A DNA stretch of 64,000 bases from Stanieria sp964562685 (GTDB lineage Bacteria; Cyanobacteriota; Cyanobacteriia; Cyanobacteriales; Xenococcaceae). Below the pieces are notes generated by a model. That model was not told the DNA's origin. It was given only the letters and a program-made list of their open reading frames with translations, and made no database searches. The number at the start of each line of letters is the position of its first letter. Position 1 is the stretch's first letter. The position numbers and the translations under genes were made by a program. This document shows positions 25,917 through 34,553 of this stretch, piece after piece. The stretch is taken from the NCBI GenBank assembly GCA_964562685.1, contig CAZLUP010000002.1, positions 62,001-126,000 on the forward strand, read 5' to 3'.

Positions 25917-26960
25917 TTATTTCCAGCCAGCACGATCCATAATTTGGACAGCTAAAGCGTTATTCTGACCGTAAACCGCTACATTAGTCGTATCTGCTTT
26001 AAAATCTCCAAAACCAGAAACGATTGGATCAATGGTAGTTCCTGCTACTACAGGATATTCATTATTTCCTTGAGCAAAAAACTCTTGGGCAGTAGGACTG
26101 ACGAGATATTCTAAAAATTTGACTCCATTGTCTTTATTTGGTGCATATTTTGCTAAACCGCCACCGCTTATATTAACATGAGTTCCGCGATCGCTTTGAT
26201 TGGGGAAAAATACACCTACTTTTTCAAAAATAGCTTGGGATTTACGGTTGCTGTCTTTACCCAATCGAGCAAGATAATAAGTATTGGCTACGGCAATATC
26301 TCCCAAACCTGCTGCTATTGCTTCTATTTGGTCTGTATCTCCACCTTGGGGTGGTCGAGCCATATTAGCTACGATTCCTCTACACCACTGTTCGGTTTGC
26401 TGTTCGCCGTCAGCATTAATCATCGATGCAACTAGAGATTGATTATAAATATTGCTAGAAGAACGAATTAGCAGTTTTCCTTTCCATTTAGGATTGGCTA
26501 AATCTTCATAGGTAGATAGTTGAGCAGGATCTACTCTATCTTTGTTATACATAATCACCCGCGCTCGTTTGGAAAAACCAAACCAAAGATTATTGGGATG
26601 ACGTAAACTAGCAGGAATTTTAGAGGTTAAAGTTTGAGAGGTTACAGGCGCAAAAATACCCGCTTGTTCTGCTCGCCAGAGACGACCAGCATCAACTGTA
26701 ATCAGAATATCTGCTGGACTGTTTTGTCCTTCGCTGGTAATTCTTTCAATTAATTCGTCATCTTTGCCTTCAATCAGGTTTACTTTAATTCCTGTCTGCT
26801 GAGTAAAACCTTCGTATAGTTGAGCGTCGGTGTTGTAGTGCCGAGAAGAGTAGATATTGACTGAGTTGGTTTGAGTAGTACCTGATTTAACTCTAATTAC
26901 TTGACTAAAGGCGACTGCTGCACCTGCCCCCAAAAACATCCGTCGAGAAAATTTGTTCAT
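25917..26960 (-). CDS. futA: Fe(3+) ABC transporter substrate-binding protein FutA
   Basis: Periplasmic iron-binding protein of 347 residues. The N-terminus has a twin-arginine signal (SRRMFLGAGAAVAFSQ), as for FutA2-type proteins, which are exported folded with bound iron. The mature part begins with the family motif VNIYSSRHYNTDAQLYEGF. Iron-ligand tyrosines are likely in SSRHYN and the double Tyr of NTYYLARLG. C-terminal motifs VEYLVSPTAQEFFAQGNNEYPV match the ferric-binding group. The permease and ATPase (futB, futC) are not in this window. Confidence 0.93.
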   Translation of the reverse strand: MNKFSRRMFLGAGAAVAFSQVIRVKSGTTQTNSVNIYSSRHYNTDAQLYEGFTQQTGIKVNLIEGKDDELIERITSEGQNSPADILITVDAGRLWRAEQAGIFAPVTSQTLTSKIPASLRHPNNLWFGFSKRARVIMYNKDRVDPAQLSTYEDLANPKWKGKLLIRSSSNIYNQSLVASMINADGEQQTEQWCRGIVANMARPPQGGDTDQIEAIAAGLGDIAVANTYYLARLGKDSNRKSQAIFEKVGVFFPNQSDRGTHVNISGGGLAKYAPNKDNGVKFLEYLVSPTAQEFFAQGNNEYPVVAGTTIDPIVSGFGDFKADTTNVAVYGQNNALAVQIMDRAGWK

Positions 26961-27349
26961 CTATTTAACTCTGTCTAAAGTGAATAAGATTTGGTTATCT
27001 ATCATACAATTTTTTGCAATTTTTTCTCAATAGATCAAAATTTGGCTAATCAATCATAATTTTGAATGAGAGCAAGTAAATTAAAAGATTAATAGGTTTA
27101 AAAAGTTTTTTGGCTTAAAATAAACATTTATTAAAGGATAAGCCCCAATATTTCCTTTTATTTTTTGATTTAATCATAATTATTAGCAATAAATACTTAA
27201 TAATTTGCTTGCTAAGGTTACTTAATTATCAGAATAATTGGCAATAAATTTGGAAAAATAAGCTACCTCGCATGTTCTAAAGCAAAGCTCTGAAATGTCG
27301 AGGGATCACAGGGATCAGTTTTTAACCTATTACTTTTTTTCATTCAAAA
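26961..27349. other. AT-rich spacer between futA and queC
   Basis: About 390 bp, mostly A/T, with no coding frame or stable hairpin. It should hold the futA promoter on the minus strand. I could not pick out a Fur box with confidence. Confidence 0.35.
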
Positions 27350-28027
27350 TTAAATCAAATTGGTATTACGAGCTAGATCGGGTCTACCAGCTTCAATTAA
27401 AGCGCGATCGCGTATCCGACAAGAATCGCATAAACCACAGGGTTGCTCTCCTCCTTGATAACAAGACCAAGTAAGTTCGATAGGAACTCCTAACTTTAAG
27501 GCACGACGAACGATATCGACTTTAGAATCGTGGACGAGAGGGGCAACTAGTTGGGGTGCATTGCCTTCTACACCAATTTTAGAAGAAAGATTGGCTAAGT
27601 TTTGATAGGCTGCTAAATATTCGGGACGACAATCAGGGTAACCAGAATAATCTACCGCATTGATACCTAGATAAATTGTTGTTGCACCTTTGGCTTCTGC
27701 TAGCGAAAGAGCGATCGCGATAAAAACTGTATTTCTGCCTGGTACATAGGTAGAAGGAATAAGATCGGGTTGTACTCCAGTTTGAGGTAAATCAATCGAA
27801 AGGTCTGTTAATGATGAACCACCCCACTGAGATAAATTGATATCAACAATAAAATGCTCTTTGATCTTTAAAGCTTTAACAATTTGCTTGGCTGCTGACA
27901 ATTCTTTGGCGTGACGTTGCCCATATCTAAAAGAAAGGGCGATCGCTTCGTATCCTTCATTAATAGCTATGGCTGCTGTCGTAGCAGAATCTAAACCTCC
28001 AGAAAGTAACACAACTGCTTTGGTCAT
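27350..28027 (-). CDS. queC: 7-cyano-7-deazaguanine synthase QueC
   Basis: ATP-dependent enzyme converting 7-carboxy-7-deazaguanine to preQ0 in queuosine synthesis. It has 225 residues. The PP-loop LLSGGLDSATT is at residues 7-17. The zinc site is CYQGGEQPCGLCDSC near the C-terminus. GRNTVFIAIALSLAEAKG and INAVDYSGYPDCR are also family motifs. The start overlaps the queE stop by 4 bp, so both are translated from one mRNA. Confidence 0.97.
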   Translation of the reverse strand: MTKAVVLLSGGLDSATTAAIAINEGYEAIALSFRYGQRHAKELSAAKQIVKALKIKEHFIVDINLSQWGGSSLTDLSIDLPQTGVQPDLIPSTYVPGRNTVFIAIALSLAEAKGATTIYLGINAVDYSGYPDCRPEYLAAYQNLANLSSKIGVEGNAPQLVAPLVHDSKVDIVRRALKLGVPIELTWSCYQGGEQPCGLCDSCRIRDRALIEAGRPDLARNTNLI

Positions 28028-28632
28028 CGAACTTCTAATAATTTGTGAGTTTGCAAACTAATACGCCATTGAGGATTTTTTAGTACATATTCAAAGATTA
28101 AATCTTTACTCTCAGGTGTATTCCATTCTGGTTGTAAATATTTTAAAGTGTCGAGAGATACTAAACTGGCTTGTTGTTCTGCCCAGATCAAGTCTTCTGA
28201 TTTGGCTATTACTACTTTAAGTTCACTTACTTGGGGATAAATACTAGGGTGAGGAAGTTTAAATTGTTTGGGTGAGAAAGTTACCCAATCAAAATCCCCA
28301 CTGAAAGGATGTGCGCCAGAAGTTTCCAGATGAACTCTGATGCCTAAACCTTTAATAGCTGTCGTTAGGGGTTTGAGATCGTGCATTAATGGTTCACCAC
28401 CAGTAATAACCGCGATCGCAGGATTGGCTATTTGGACTTCTTCAGCTAAATTTTGAACTGGGCGCTGGGGATGACGTTTTGCATACCAGGATTGTTTGGT
28501 ATCGCACCAAGGACAACCAACATCACAACCTCCTAAACGAATAAAAAAAGCATTTACTCCCGTCCAAGCACCTTCTCCTTGTACAGAATGAAAGGTTTCG
28601 ACAATGGGATAGTTTACAGTAACAGTTTTCAT
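28024..28632 (-). CDS. queE: 7-carboxy-7-deazaguanine synthase QueE
   Basis: Radical SAM enzyme making the 7-deazaguanine core from 6-carboxytetrahydropterin. It has 202 residues. The cluster motif is CDVGCPWC (CxxxCxxC) at about residue 35, and SVQGEGAWTG and VITGGEPL (SAM binding) are typical. It is first gene of a queE-queC pair. QueD is not adjacent. Confidence 0.96.
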   Translation of the reverse strand: MKTVTVNYPIVETFHSVQGEGAWTGVNAFFIRLGGCDVGCPWCDTKQSWYAKRHPQRPVQNLAEEVQIANPAIAVITGGEPLMHDLKPLTTAIKGLGIRVHLETSGAHPFSGDFDWVTFSPKQFKLPHPSIYPQVSELKVVIAKSEDLIWAEQQASLVSLDTLKYLQPEWNTPESKDLIFEYVLKNPQWRISLQTHKLLEVR

Positions 28633-28808
28633 AACTGTATTTACAGTGCATTAAGACTAGGATTTTTTAGTTTATCTTTTTTGCTCCTCGTGTTCCAATT
28701 GATGAGAAATCTGTCCATTAATCAATAGAAACTATTACCCATCCAATCATGTATTTCTCTAACCGATCTTTAGGTAATTAAAGCATTTATACTCTAAATC
28801 GTGCTAGA

Positions 28809-28831
28809 TTAAATGTACAGTTAAATGTACA
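28809..28831. promoter_or_regulatory. Direct repeat, possible operator of the toxin-antitoxin pair
   Basis: Two copies of TTAAATGTACA, separated by one base, end 12 bp before the antitoxin ATG. Each contains the palindrome TGTACA. Phd/YefM antitoxins usually bind short palindromes in their own promoter, so this is a natural operator candidate. Confidence 0.5.
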
Positions 28832-28842
28832 TTATTTGGTTA

Positions 28843-29106
28843 ATGGCTAAATATCTGACTATTACCGAAGCAAGAAAACAACTATTAAGTTTACCAGACG
28901 AACTAACCGATGAACCGATCATTATCACCAAACACGGAAAACCTGTCATGGTTACTATGAGTTACGAACAAATGGAATCATTACTAGAAACTTTAGAGAT
29001 TTTGGGAGATAAAGAATTTAGTTCCCAACTAGCAGCAGGAATACAACAGGATCGAGAAGGAAAAACCGTAAGTTGGGAAGAAGCTAAGAACAAATTAGGC
29101 TGGTAA
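28843..29106 (+). CDS. Type II antitoxin, Phd/YefM family
   Basis: An 87-residue antitoxin starting MAKYLTITEARKQLLSLPDEL. The DNA-binding N-terminal fold includes IIITKHGKPVMVTMSYEQMESLL, the core of Phd/YefM proteins. The acidic C-terminal tail wraps the toxin. The frame opens at 28825, but ATG 28843 fits the family start. Its stop codon overlaps the toxin ATG (TAATG), the usual coupling for such modules. Confidence 0.88.
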   Translation: MAKYLTITEARKQLLSLPDELTDEPIIITKHGKPVMVTMSYEQMESLLETLEILGDKEFSSQLAAGIQQDREGKTVSWEEAKNKLGW

Positions 29107-29411
29107 TGGAATATCAGATAGAAATTACGCCTTTCGCATTAGAATTATTAAGCCAAGTACAAGATAAACGAGAACAACAAGGATTACGCCAACGGATTGA
29201 ACAATTAACCTTTGAACCAGACAAACAAGGTAAAGCTTTGTCAGGAGTATTGAAAGGCTATCGTAGTATTAGAGCTTTAGGACAACGCTATCGTATAGTG
29301 TATCGAGTAGATCGAGAAAAAATAATAGTTGTCATTGTTGGTGCTGGCATTAGAAAAGAAGGCGAGAGAAAAGACATCTACAAAATTTTAAATAAGTTTT
29401 TCTCTGAATGA
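29106..29411 (+). CDS. Type II toxin, RelE/ParE superfamily
   Basis: A 101-residue toxin with the RelE/ParE core: YQIEITPFALELLSQV, LSGVLKGYRSIRALGQRYRIVYRV and VVIVGAGIRKEGERKDIYKI. The conserved arginine in YRSIRALGQRYRIVY is retained. Whether it cuts mRNA (RelE) or hits gyrase (ParE) cannot be told. It is translationally coupled to the antitoxin. There is no sign of decay, so the module may be active. Confidence 0.87.
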   Translation: MEYQIEITPFALELLSQVQDKREQQGLRQRIEQLTFEPDKQGKALSGVLKGYRSIRALGQRYRIVYRVDREKIIVVIVGAGIRKEGERKDIYKILNKFFSE

Positions 29412-29452
29412 GACGTTGTAGAGCGATCGCTTAATTGAGATGAGCCGTTATT

Positions 29453-29482
29453 AGTAGGGGCTTTCCAGGGAAAGCCCCTACT
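29453..29482. repeat. Long perfect hairpin (GTAGGGGC type palindrome)
   Basis: A 14-bp perfect stem, AGTAGGGGCTTTCC/GGAAAGCCCCTACT with a 2-nt loop, stands between the toxin and the convergent oxidoreductase gene. The GTAGGGGC/GCCCCTAC ends match palindromes inside priA (43766) and after msrB (56028-56281). It may also act as a two-way terminator. Confidence 0.6.
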
Positions 29483-29503
29483 TAATTGGAAACTGCTGCA
29501 AGA

Positions 29504-31003
29504 TTACGACAACCAAAAATCGGGTAGAAATTTCCCCCAATCTCTAAAAGTGCGATTAATGGTTCTAGCAAATTGAATGTGGGGTTCATCGGGTTCGACA
29601 GGAATAATATTGGCTTTTGTTCCGATGCCAAATTGTTCAATGACAAGATTAGCTGCTTCTAAACCCGTAACATAAGCTTTTTCTTGCGACCAAGAACCAT
29701 GACGAGTTACAATCCAATCGCCACTCATAAATAAGTTAGGAATACTGGTTTGAGCCGAAAGTAAATACTGATAGCTACCAGGGAAAAAGTGAGTTACACC
29801 TTCTTTAACTCTAACAATACTGCGATCGATTACCTTAGCTTGACCAAAATCAGGAATACAAGTAGTTAAGTCTCGTTGTACTTTAGCAACAATTTGCTCA
29901 TCACTCATTGGTAAGAGTTGATTAGCATGATAAAAATCAGCTTCAATTACACTACCAGGTTCATCTCTGTATTCGTCTTGTAAAGCATTGAGATCGAAAA
30001 ATGTCCAGCCTGTCGTCGGATCGAAACCGAAGCAAGCGTTAGAAGGCAGGGGAATATTAATCTTGCGATCAAACCAAAGACGTGTTGCCAAGACATCGAT
30101 ACCTTTTAGGTTAGCTAAATTTCGGAATTGGTCATAACTATTGAGTGTGGTACTACTATCAACTATTTTCTTGATTCCACTCACACTAACCGAAGAAATG
30201 ACTGCGTCGGCTGCAAAAAAATCTTTACCGCAGACAACTCCTTTAGCGTTTCCCTTTTCATCCAGAACTAGATCGCTTACTCTTTTATTCGTTAAAACCT
30301 TACCGCCTGCTTGTTCAATCCTTTGTATCCAAGGTTTAAAAATCTTTTCCCCAACTGTTCCTCGACACCAAACCACATCAAAATCAGGTTGATGAGCCAA
30401 AATGAAATAGTAAAGCATTCCTAAAGTTGCTGCTGCCGAACATTGTTCACCAGGGGCAAATAAACCTACCAGTAGCATCGGTTCAAAAGACTCTTGGTAT
30501 AATCTTTCTGAAACGCCAAATTGCTTAAATAATTCTCTGGCAGTTACCTTGTCATAACGTCGCCATGCCTCATCTGAATTATCAAAATCAATCACAGCGT
30601 AAAGTAAAGGAAGGGCAGACAAGCGATCGCTTAAAGGTAAACGTTTAAACTGTGTATATAAGAAAGTTCCCAGGGGTGCGGGTAAACGGGGTTGTGCTTG
30701 AAAAATCGGTGACTCTACTTCTAAACCAGCAGGAGAATATTGAGAAGAACGAGTAAAAGGTGTAAAAGGCTCGATTTCTAGTTCTTTAACCAGACTAAAA
30801 ATATTGTTGTAGGGATACCAAAAACCATGAATTCCCGCTTCAACAGATCTACCTCCTGGGGTTTTCCAACCTGCGACTAAACCACCAGGATAAGGTGCTG
30901 CTTCTAAGAGTGTAACCTGATAATTTTGTTTAGCTAAGTGATAAGCTGCGCCTAAACCAGCCCAACCAGCACCAATTACTACAATCTGTTTTGTTTCTGA
31001 CAT
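29504..31003 (-). CDS. FAD-dependent oxidoreductase, carotenoid-desaturase-like
   Basis: About 499 residues from ATG 31003 (MSETKQ). The Rossmann dinucleotide motif IGAGWAGLGAAYHL and the following LLEAAPYPGG form the FAD site. The C-terminal FAD motif is SGDWIVTRHGSWSQEKAYVTG. It belongs to the phytoene/zeta-carotene desaturase-like amine oxidase group, common in cyanobacteria as paralogues of unknown substrate. Overall it is too divergent to call CrtP or CrtQ. It lies 43 bp downstream of sufR on the same strand and may be co-transcribed with it. Confidence 0.82.
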   Translation of the reverse strand: MSETKQIVVIGAGWAGLGAAYHLAKQNYQVTLLEAAPYPGGLVAGWKTPGGRSVEAGIHGFWYPYNNIFSLVKELEIEPFTPFTRSSQYSPAGLEVESPIFQAQPRLPAPLGTFLYTQFKRLPLSDRLSALPLLYAVIDFDNSDEAWRRYDKVTARELFKQFGVSERLYQESFEPMLLVGLFAPGEQCSAAATLGMLYYFILAHQPDFDVVWCRGTVGEKIFKPWIQRIEQAGGKVLTNKRVSDLVLDEKGNAKGVVCGKDFFAADAVISSVSVSGIKKIVDSSTTLNSYDQFRNLANLKGIDVLATRLWFDRKINIPLPSNACFGFDPTTGWTFFDLNALQDEYRDEPGSVIEADFYHANQLLPMSDEQIVAKVQRDLTTCIPDFGQAKVIDRSIVRVKEGVTHFFPGSYQYLLSAQTSIPNLFMSGDWIVTRHGSWSQEKAYVTGLEAANLVIEQFGIGTKANIIPVEPDEPHIQFARTINRTFRDWGKFLPDFWLS

Positions 31004-31046
31004 CCTACCTTGCAATTTATAAAACCGTGAGTATCAAATTTTATTA

Positions 31047-31685
31047 TTATTTAGCTTTAATGAGATACCCACAACGATGCTCACCATTATTAATCCAGTG
31101 AGTTCGTTCTACAGTACAATCTGGCAAGACTGCACCAAACATTTCTAATTCGTGACCGCAAATACTAGGATAAGATTCAGCTACTTCAGAAATAGCACAA
31201 TTGTGTTCAACCAAAATAAATTGCTGTTTATCTCCTTGAATCATGTGTAACTCTGCCATGTAACCTTCTTGTTGACGTAATTCAACCAGAGAAGCCACTC
31301 TTTGATGTAAAGAACCCTGCCCAATGTGATCGCGATATTCAGCAGCTTTTCTTTGCCATTGTTTTTCCAGAACCTTACTAACCTGTTCTTTGCCTACAGT
31401 TTCCGCTAAAGTATCTAAAAAAGAAACAGCAAACTCTCCGTAACGATGGGGAAAAAGCGATCGCCCTTGTTGACTTAGTTGATAAAAATGTTGTGGTCTT
31501 CCCATCCCAGTTTGGACTGATTCGTATTCGATTAAACCCTCAACTTCTAATTCGTTGAGGTGACGGCGAGTTGCTTGCGGACTAATCTTCAAAGCCTGGG
31601 CTAGCTGTTGTGCTGAGGCTTGACCTTGTTTGAGTAAATGTTGCAGAATACTCTGCTTAGTAGACGGTATCCCTGTGGTCGTCAT
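31047..31685 (-). CDS. sufR: Iron-sulfur cluster biosynthesis repressor SufR
   Basis: A 212-residue DeoR/ArsR-like winged-helix repressor. The N-terminal HTH reads ALKISPQATRRHLNELEVEGLI. The C-terminal half holds four cysteines spaced Cx12Cx13Cx14C, exactly the cluster-ligand pattern of SufR (from HNCAISE to HRCGY). With its Fe-S cluster bound SufR represses the suf genes; loss of the cluster relieves repression. It is divergent from sufB, with matching operator sequences between (31760-31775 and 31796-31819). Confidence 0.96.
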   Translation of the reverse strand: MTTTGIPSTKQSILQHLLKQGQASAQQLAQALKISPQATRRHLNELEVEGLIEYESVQTGMGRPQHFYQLSQQGRSLFPHRYGEFAVSFLDTLAETVGKEQVSKVLEKQWQRKAAEYRDHIGQGSLHQRVASLVELRQQEGYMAELHMIQGDKQQFILVEHNCAISEVAESYPSICGHELEMFGAVLPDCTVERTHWINNGEHRCGYLIKAK

Positions 31686-31759
31686 CGTCTTATTCTCTAG
31701 ATGGTTTTGTTAAAGAAAAAAATAAAACAGAAAAATAAAAAAAAATTTTGGCGACTTTG

Positions 31760-31775
31760 ACAACATCTTTGTTGT
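31760..31775. promoter_or_regulatory. sufR: SufR operator, ACAAC-N6-GTTGT
   Basis: A perfect inverted repeat ACAAC-atcttt-GTTGT lies in the sufR-sufB spacer. This agrees with the CAAC-N6-GTTG site described for SufR in Synechocystis. It overlaps a TTGACA hexamer (31757-31762), so binding would block RNA polymerase. Confidence 0.8.
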
Positions 31776-31795
31776 TAATGTAACCTACAATAGAC

Positions 31796-31819
31796 TTAAA
31801 CAACAAATTTATTGTTTAA
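31796..31819. promoter_or_regulatory. Second inverted repeat in the sufR-sufB spacer
   Basis: Arms TTAAACAA and TTGTTTAA are separated by 8 bp, just after a TACAAT (-10-like, 31786-31791). It is a looser match to the SufR site (ACAA/TTGT cores). Two SufR sites in this spacer would fit the arrangement reported in other cyanobacteria. Confidence 0.55.
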
Positions 31820-31925
31820 ATATAGTTAAGGTTAGTAGCAATTGTGAATACAGAGCATTGAATTCAACCGATCCGCTAATCCTTGCCAAAAAAAACTTAA
31901 CATCCATCTGCACGAGAACACTGCT

Positions 31926-33365
31926 ATGAGTTCCCAAGTCAAAAACCTAGTCAATCAACCTTATAAATACGGCTTTATCACTGAGATCGAGGCTGATACA
32001 ATTCCACGCGGACTTAATGAAGATATTATCCGCTTGATTTCAGCCAAAAAAAATGAGCCAGAATTTATGTTGGAGTTTCGCCTCAAAGCGTATCATCAGT
32101 GGCTAAAGATGACTGAACCAACTTGGGCTCATGTAGGTTATCCTCCCATTGATTATCAAAATATTATTTACTACTCTGCGCCTAAACAACAGAAAGCCAA
32201 ACTCAATAGTCTCGACGAAGTCGATCCAGCTTTACTCGAAACCTTTGAAAAACTTGGTCTTCCTCTCTCAGAACAAAAAAGACTGAGCAATGTCGCCGTA
32301 GATGCTATTTTTGATAGTGTTTCCATCGCTACTACTTTTAAAGACAAGTTAGCTGAAGAAGGAGTTATTTTCTGTTCGATTTCTGAAGCTTTACAAGAAC
32401 ATCCTGAATTAGTACGAAAGTATTTAGGTAGTGTTGTTCCTGTAGCAGACAATTATTTTGCTGCTCTTAATTCGGCAGTATTTAGTGATGGTTCCTTTGT
32501 ATTTATTCCTAAGGGTGTGAAATGCCCGATGGAATTATCTACTTATTTCCGTATTAATAACGGTGAAACAGGACAGTTTGAAAGGACTTTAATTGTGGCA
32601 GAAGAAGGTGCTTCGGTTAGTTATCTGGAAGGTTGTACCGCACCAATGTACGACAGTAACCAACTTCATGCTGCGGTAGTAGAATTAGTTGCTTTAGATA
32701 ATGCCGAGATTAAATACTCTACTGTCCAAAACTGGTTTGCTGGCGACGAACAAGGTAAAGGCGGTATCTATAACTTTGTTACCAAGCGCGGTTTGTGTAA
32801 GGGAGTTAATTCTAAAATTTCTTGGACTCAAGTAGAAACGGGTTCAGCTATCACTTGGAAGTATCCTAGTTGTGTTTTAGTTGGTGATAATTCAGTAGGA
32901 GAGTTTTATTCCATCGCCCTGACTAATAACAAGCAACAGGCAGATACAGGGACAAAAATGATTCATATCGGCAAAAATACCCGCAGTACAATCATTTCTA
33001 AAGGTATTTCGGCTGGAGAATCAAAAGGTAGTTATCGCGGTTTAGTCAAAATTGGCCCAAAAGCAGACGGTGCGAGAAACTATTCTCAATGCGACTCGAT
33101 GTTAATTGGAGATAACGCCGAAGCGAATACTTTTCCTTATATCCAAGTCGATAATAATAGTGGCAGAGTCGAACACGAAGCTTCTACCACAAAAATTGGC
33201 GAAGAACAACTATTTTACTTTGCTCAACGTGGTATCTCTGAAGAAGATGCAGTTTCCATGTTAGTTAGTGGCTTCTGTAAAGATGTTTTAAATGAGTTAC
33301 CAATGGAATTTGCAGCCGAAGCAGATAAGTTATTAAGTTTGAAGTTAGAAGGTACTGTCGGTTAA
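31926..33365 (+). CDS. sufB: Fe-S cluster scaffold protein SufB
   Basis: Scaffold subunit of the SufBCD complex on which Fe-S clusters are built; 479 residues, normal. Typical segments: YKYGFITEIEADTIPRGLNE at the start, KCPMELSTYFRIN, EGASVSYLEGCTAP, CKGVNSKISWTQVETGSA, and the C-terminal EHEASTTKIGEEQLFYFAQRG. The expected next genes sufC, sufD and sufS do not follow. Instead there is a HIP1-flanked hairpin region and convergent suhB. sufB is therefore cut off from the rest of the usual cyanobacterial sufBCDS operon. Confidence 0.97.
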   Translation: MSSQVKNLVNQPYKYGFITEIEADTIPRGLNEDIIRLISAKKNEPEFMLEFRLKAYHQWLKMTEPTWAHVGYPPIDYQNIIYYSAPKQQKAKLNSLDEVDPALLETFEKLGLPLSEQKRLSNVAVDAIFDSVSIATTFKDKLAEEGVIFCSISEALQEHPELVRKYLGSVVPVADNYFAALNSAVFSDGSFVFIPKGVKCPMELSTYFRINNGETGQFERTLIVAEEGASVSYLEGCTAPMYDSNQLHAAVVELVALDNAEIKYSTVQNWFAGDEQGKGGIYNFVTKRGLCKGVNSKISWTQVETGSAITWKYPSCVLVGDNSVGEFYSIALTNNKQQADTGTKMIHIGKNTRSTIISKGISAGESKGSYRGLVKIGPKADGARNYSQCDSMLIGDNAEANTFPYIQVDNNSGRVEHEASTTKIGEEQLFYFAQRGISEEDAVSMLVSGFCKDVLNELPMEFAAEADKLLSLKLEGTVG

Positions 33366-33389
33366 AAACTTTTCGTCGTTAATTATAAT

Positions 33390-33424
33390 GCGATCGCTTC
33401 AATTAAAAAGGGCGATCGCTTTTA
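33390..33424 (+). terminator. HIP1-pair hairpin after sufB
   Basis: Two GCGATCGC octamers (33390-33397 and 33412-33419) can pair across a 14-nt loop, and TTTT follows. This resembles the use of HIP1 pairs as terminators in cyanobacteria. It is 25 bp after the sufB stop. Confidence 0.55.
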
Positions 33425-33661
33425 ATTTAGACTTTTTCAGCAAATCCGTTTCTTTTGGGTATAACATGAAATAGAAAAAAGAATGCTACAAATAGTTGGA
33501 TTTTGTTTAAAAGTTTAACCAACAGCGTATAGCGTATAGCTAAAAAATAATTCTTAACCGTAGCAAACATTTAATTTCATATATATATCAAAGGAATGAT
33601 TAAAACAAAAGCGAAAATGAGCGGAAATTAACCAACTCAATCTTAATGACTTTACACTTAT

Positions 33662-33709
33662 AGCGATCGCTATTCTGAATCAATTAATTTTTATGCGATC
33701 GCTTTTTTT
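33662..33709 (+). terminator. Second HIP1-pair hairpin between sufB and suhB
   Basis: AGCGATCGC (33662-33670) and GCGATCGCT (33695-33703) form a 9-bp stem followed by a run of T to 33709 on the plus strand. The rest of the 357-bp spacer 33366-33722 holds no gene I can see. Confidence 0.5.
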
Positions 33710-33722
33710 AGCTCAGAGCTAT

Positions 33723-34553
33723 TTAATTAGCTTGCCAACTCGCCAAAGAAGGAGTTTCTAAAAGAGCTTGACTCAAACTTTGGTGAATCTGACCATTAGT
33801 AGCCAAAATTCGCCCAGAATTAACTTGAATTTCACTATCATCATAAGCAGTGATTTTTCCGCCAGCCTCTTGAACGATCACAATTCCCGCCGTAATATCC
33901 CAAGGACTAAGTCCTCTTTCCCAATAACCATCTAATCTGCCACAAGCCACATCAGTTAAATCTAAAGAAGCCGAACCACTACGACGCACTCCTTGAGTTA
34001 GATGAGTTAGATAACAAAACTCAGCATAATTATTATCCGTCGTTTCTCTGCGATCATAAGCAAACCCAGTTACCAAGAGACTTTTACTTAATTCTTTAGT
34101 TTGAGAAACCCGAATCGGACGACGATTACAACTCGCACCCAAACCTTTAGCAGCCCGAAATAATTCATTACGGAAAGGATTATAAACCGCTCCTACTTGG
34201 GGAATACCATTAATCATTAACCCAACCGAAACAGCGGACACAGGATAACCATGAGCATAATTAGTTGTACCATCCAACGGATCGATCACCCAAAGATATT
34301 CACTTTCCATTGCACCCAGTTTTCCTGATTCTTCTGCCAAAATGCTATGTTCAGGAACATGACGCTTTAAAACTTCAAGAACTGCTTTCTCTGCTTGTTT
34401 ATCAGCTTCGGTAACCAAATCTCCAGGTTTACCTTTTTCTTCAATCTCCTCTAACTTACCCCAATAATTTTGTAAAACAACTCCAGCAGCCATAACTGCT
34501 TCGGTAGCGATATCTAAAAAGATTTGTAATTGTGAAACAGAATTTTGGCTCAT
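33723..34553 (-). CDS. suhB: Inositol-1-monophosphatase family protein
   Basis: Mg-dependent, Li-sensitive phosphatase fold, 276 residues. Metal-site motifs: GKPGDLVTEADKQAE, ILAEESGKLG, DPLDGTTNYAHGYP and SPWDITAGIVIVQEAGG. Homologues dephosphorylate inositol phosphates; some cyanobacterial relatives act on histidinol phosphate or fructose-1,6-bisphosphate. The start ATG overlaps the stop of the upstream nuclease gene by 4 bp, so it is the last gene of a ferredoxin-nuclease-phosphatase cluster. Confidence 0.9.
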   Translation of the reverse strand: MSQNSVSQLQIFLDIATEAVMAAGVVLQNYWGKLEEIEEKGKPGDLVTEADKQAEKAVLEVLKRHVPEHSILAEESGKLGAMESEYLWVIDPLDGTTNYAHGYPVSAVSVGLMINGIPQVGAVYNPFRNELFRAAKGLGASCNRRPIRVSQTKELSKSLLVTGFAYDRRETTDNNYAEFCYLTHLTQGVRRSGSASLDLTDVACGRLDGYWERGLSPWDITAGIVIVQEAGGKITAYDDSEIQVNSGRILATNGQIHQSLSQALLETPSLASWQAN

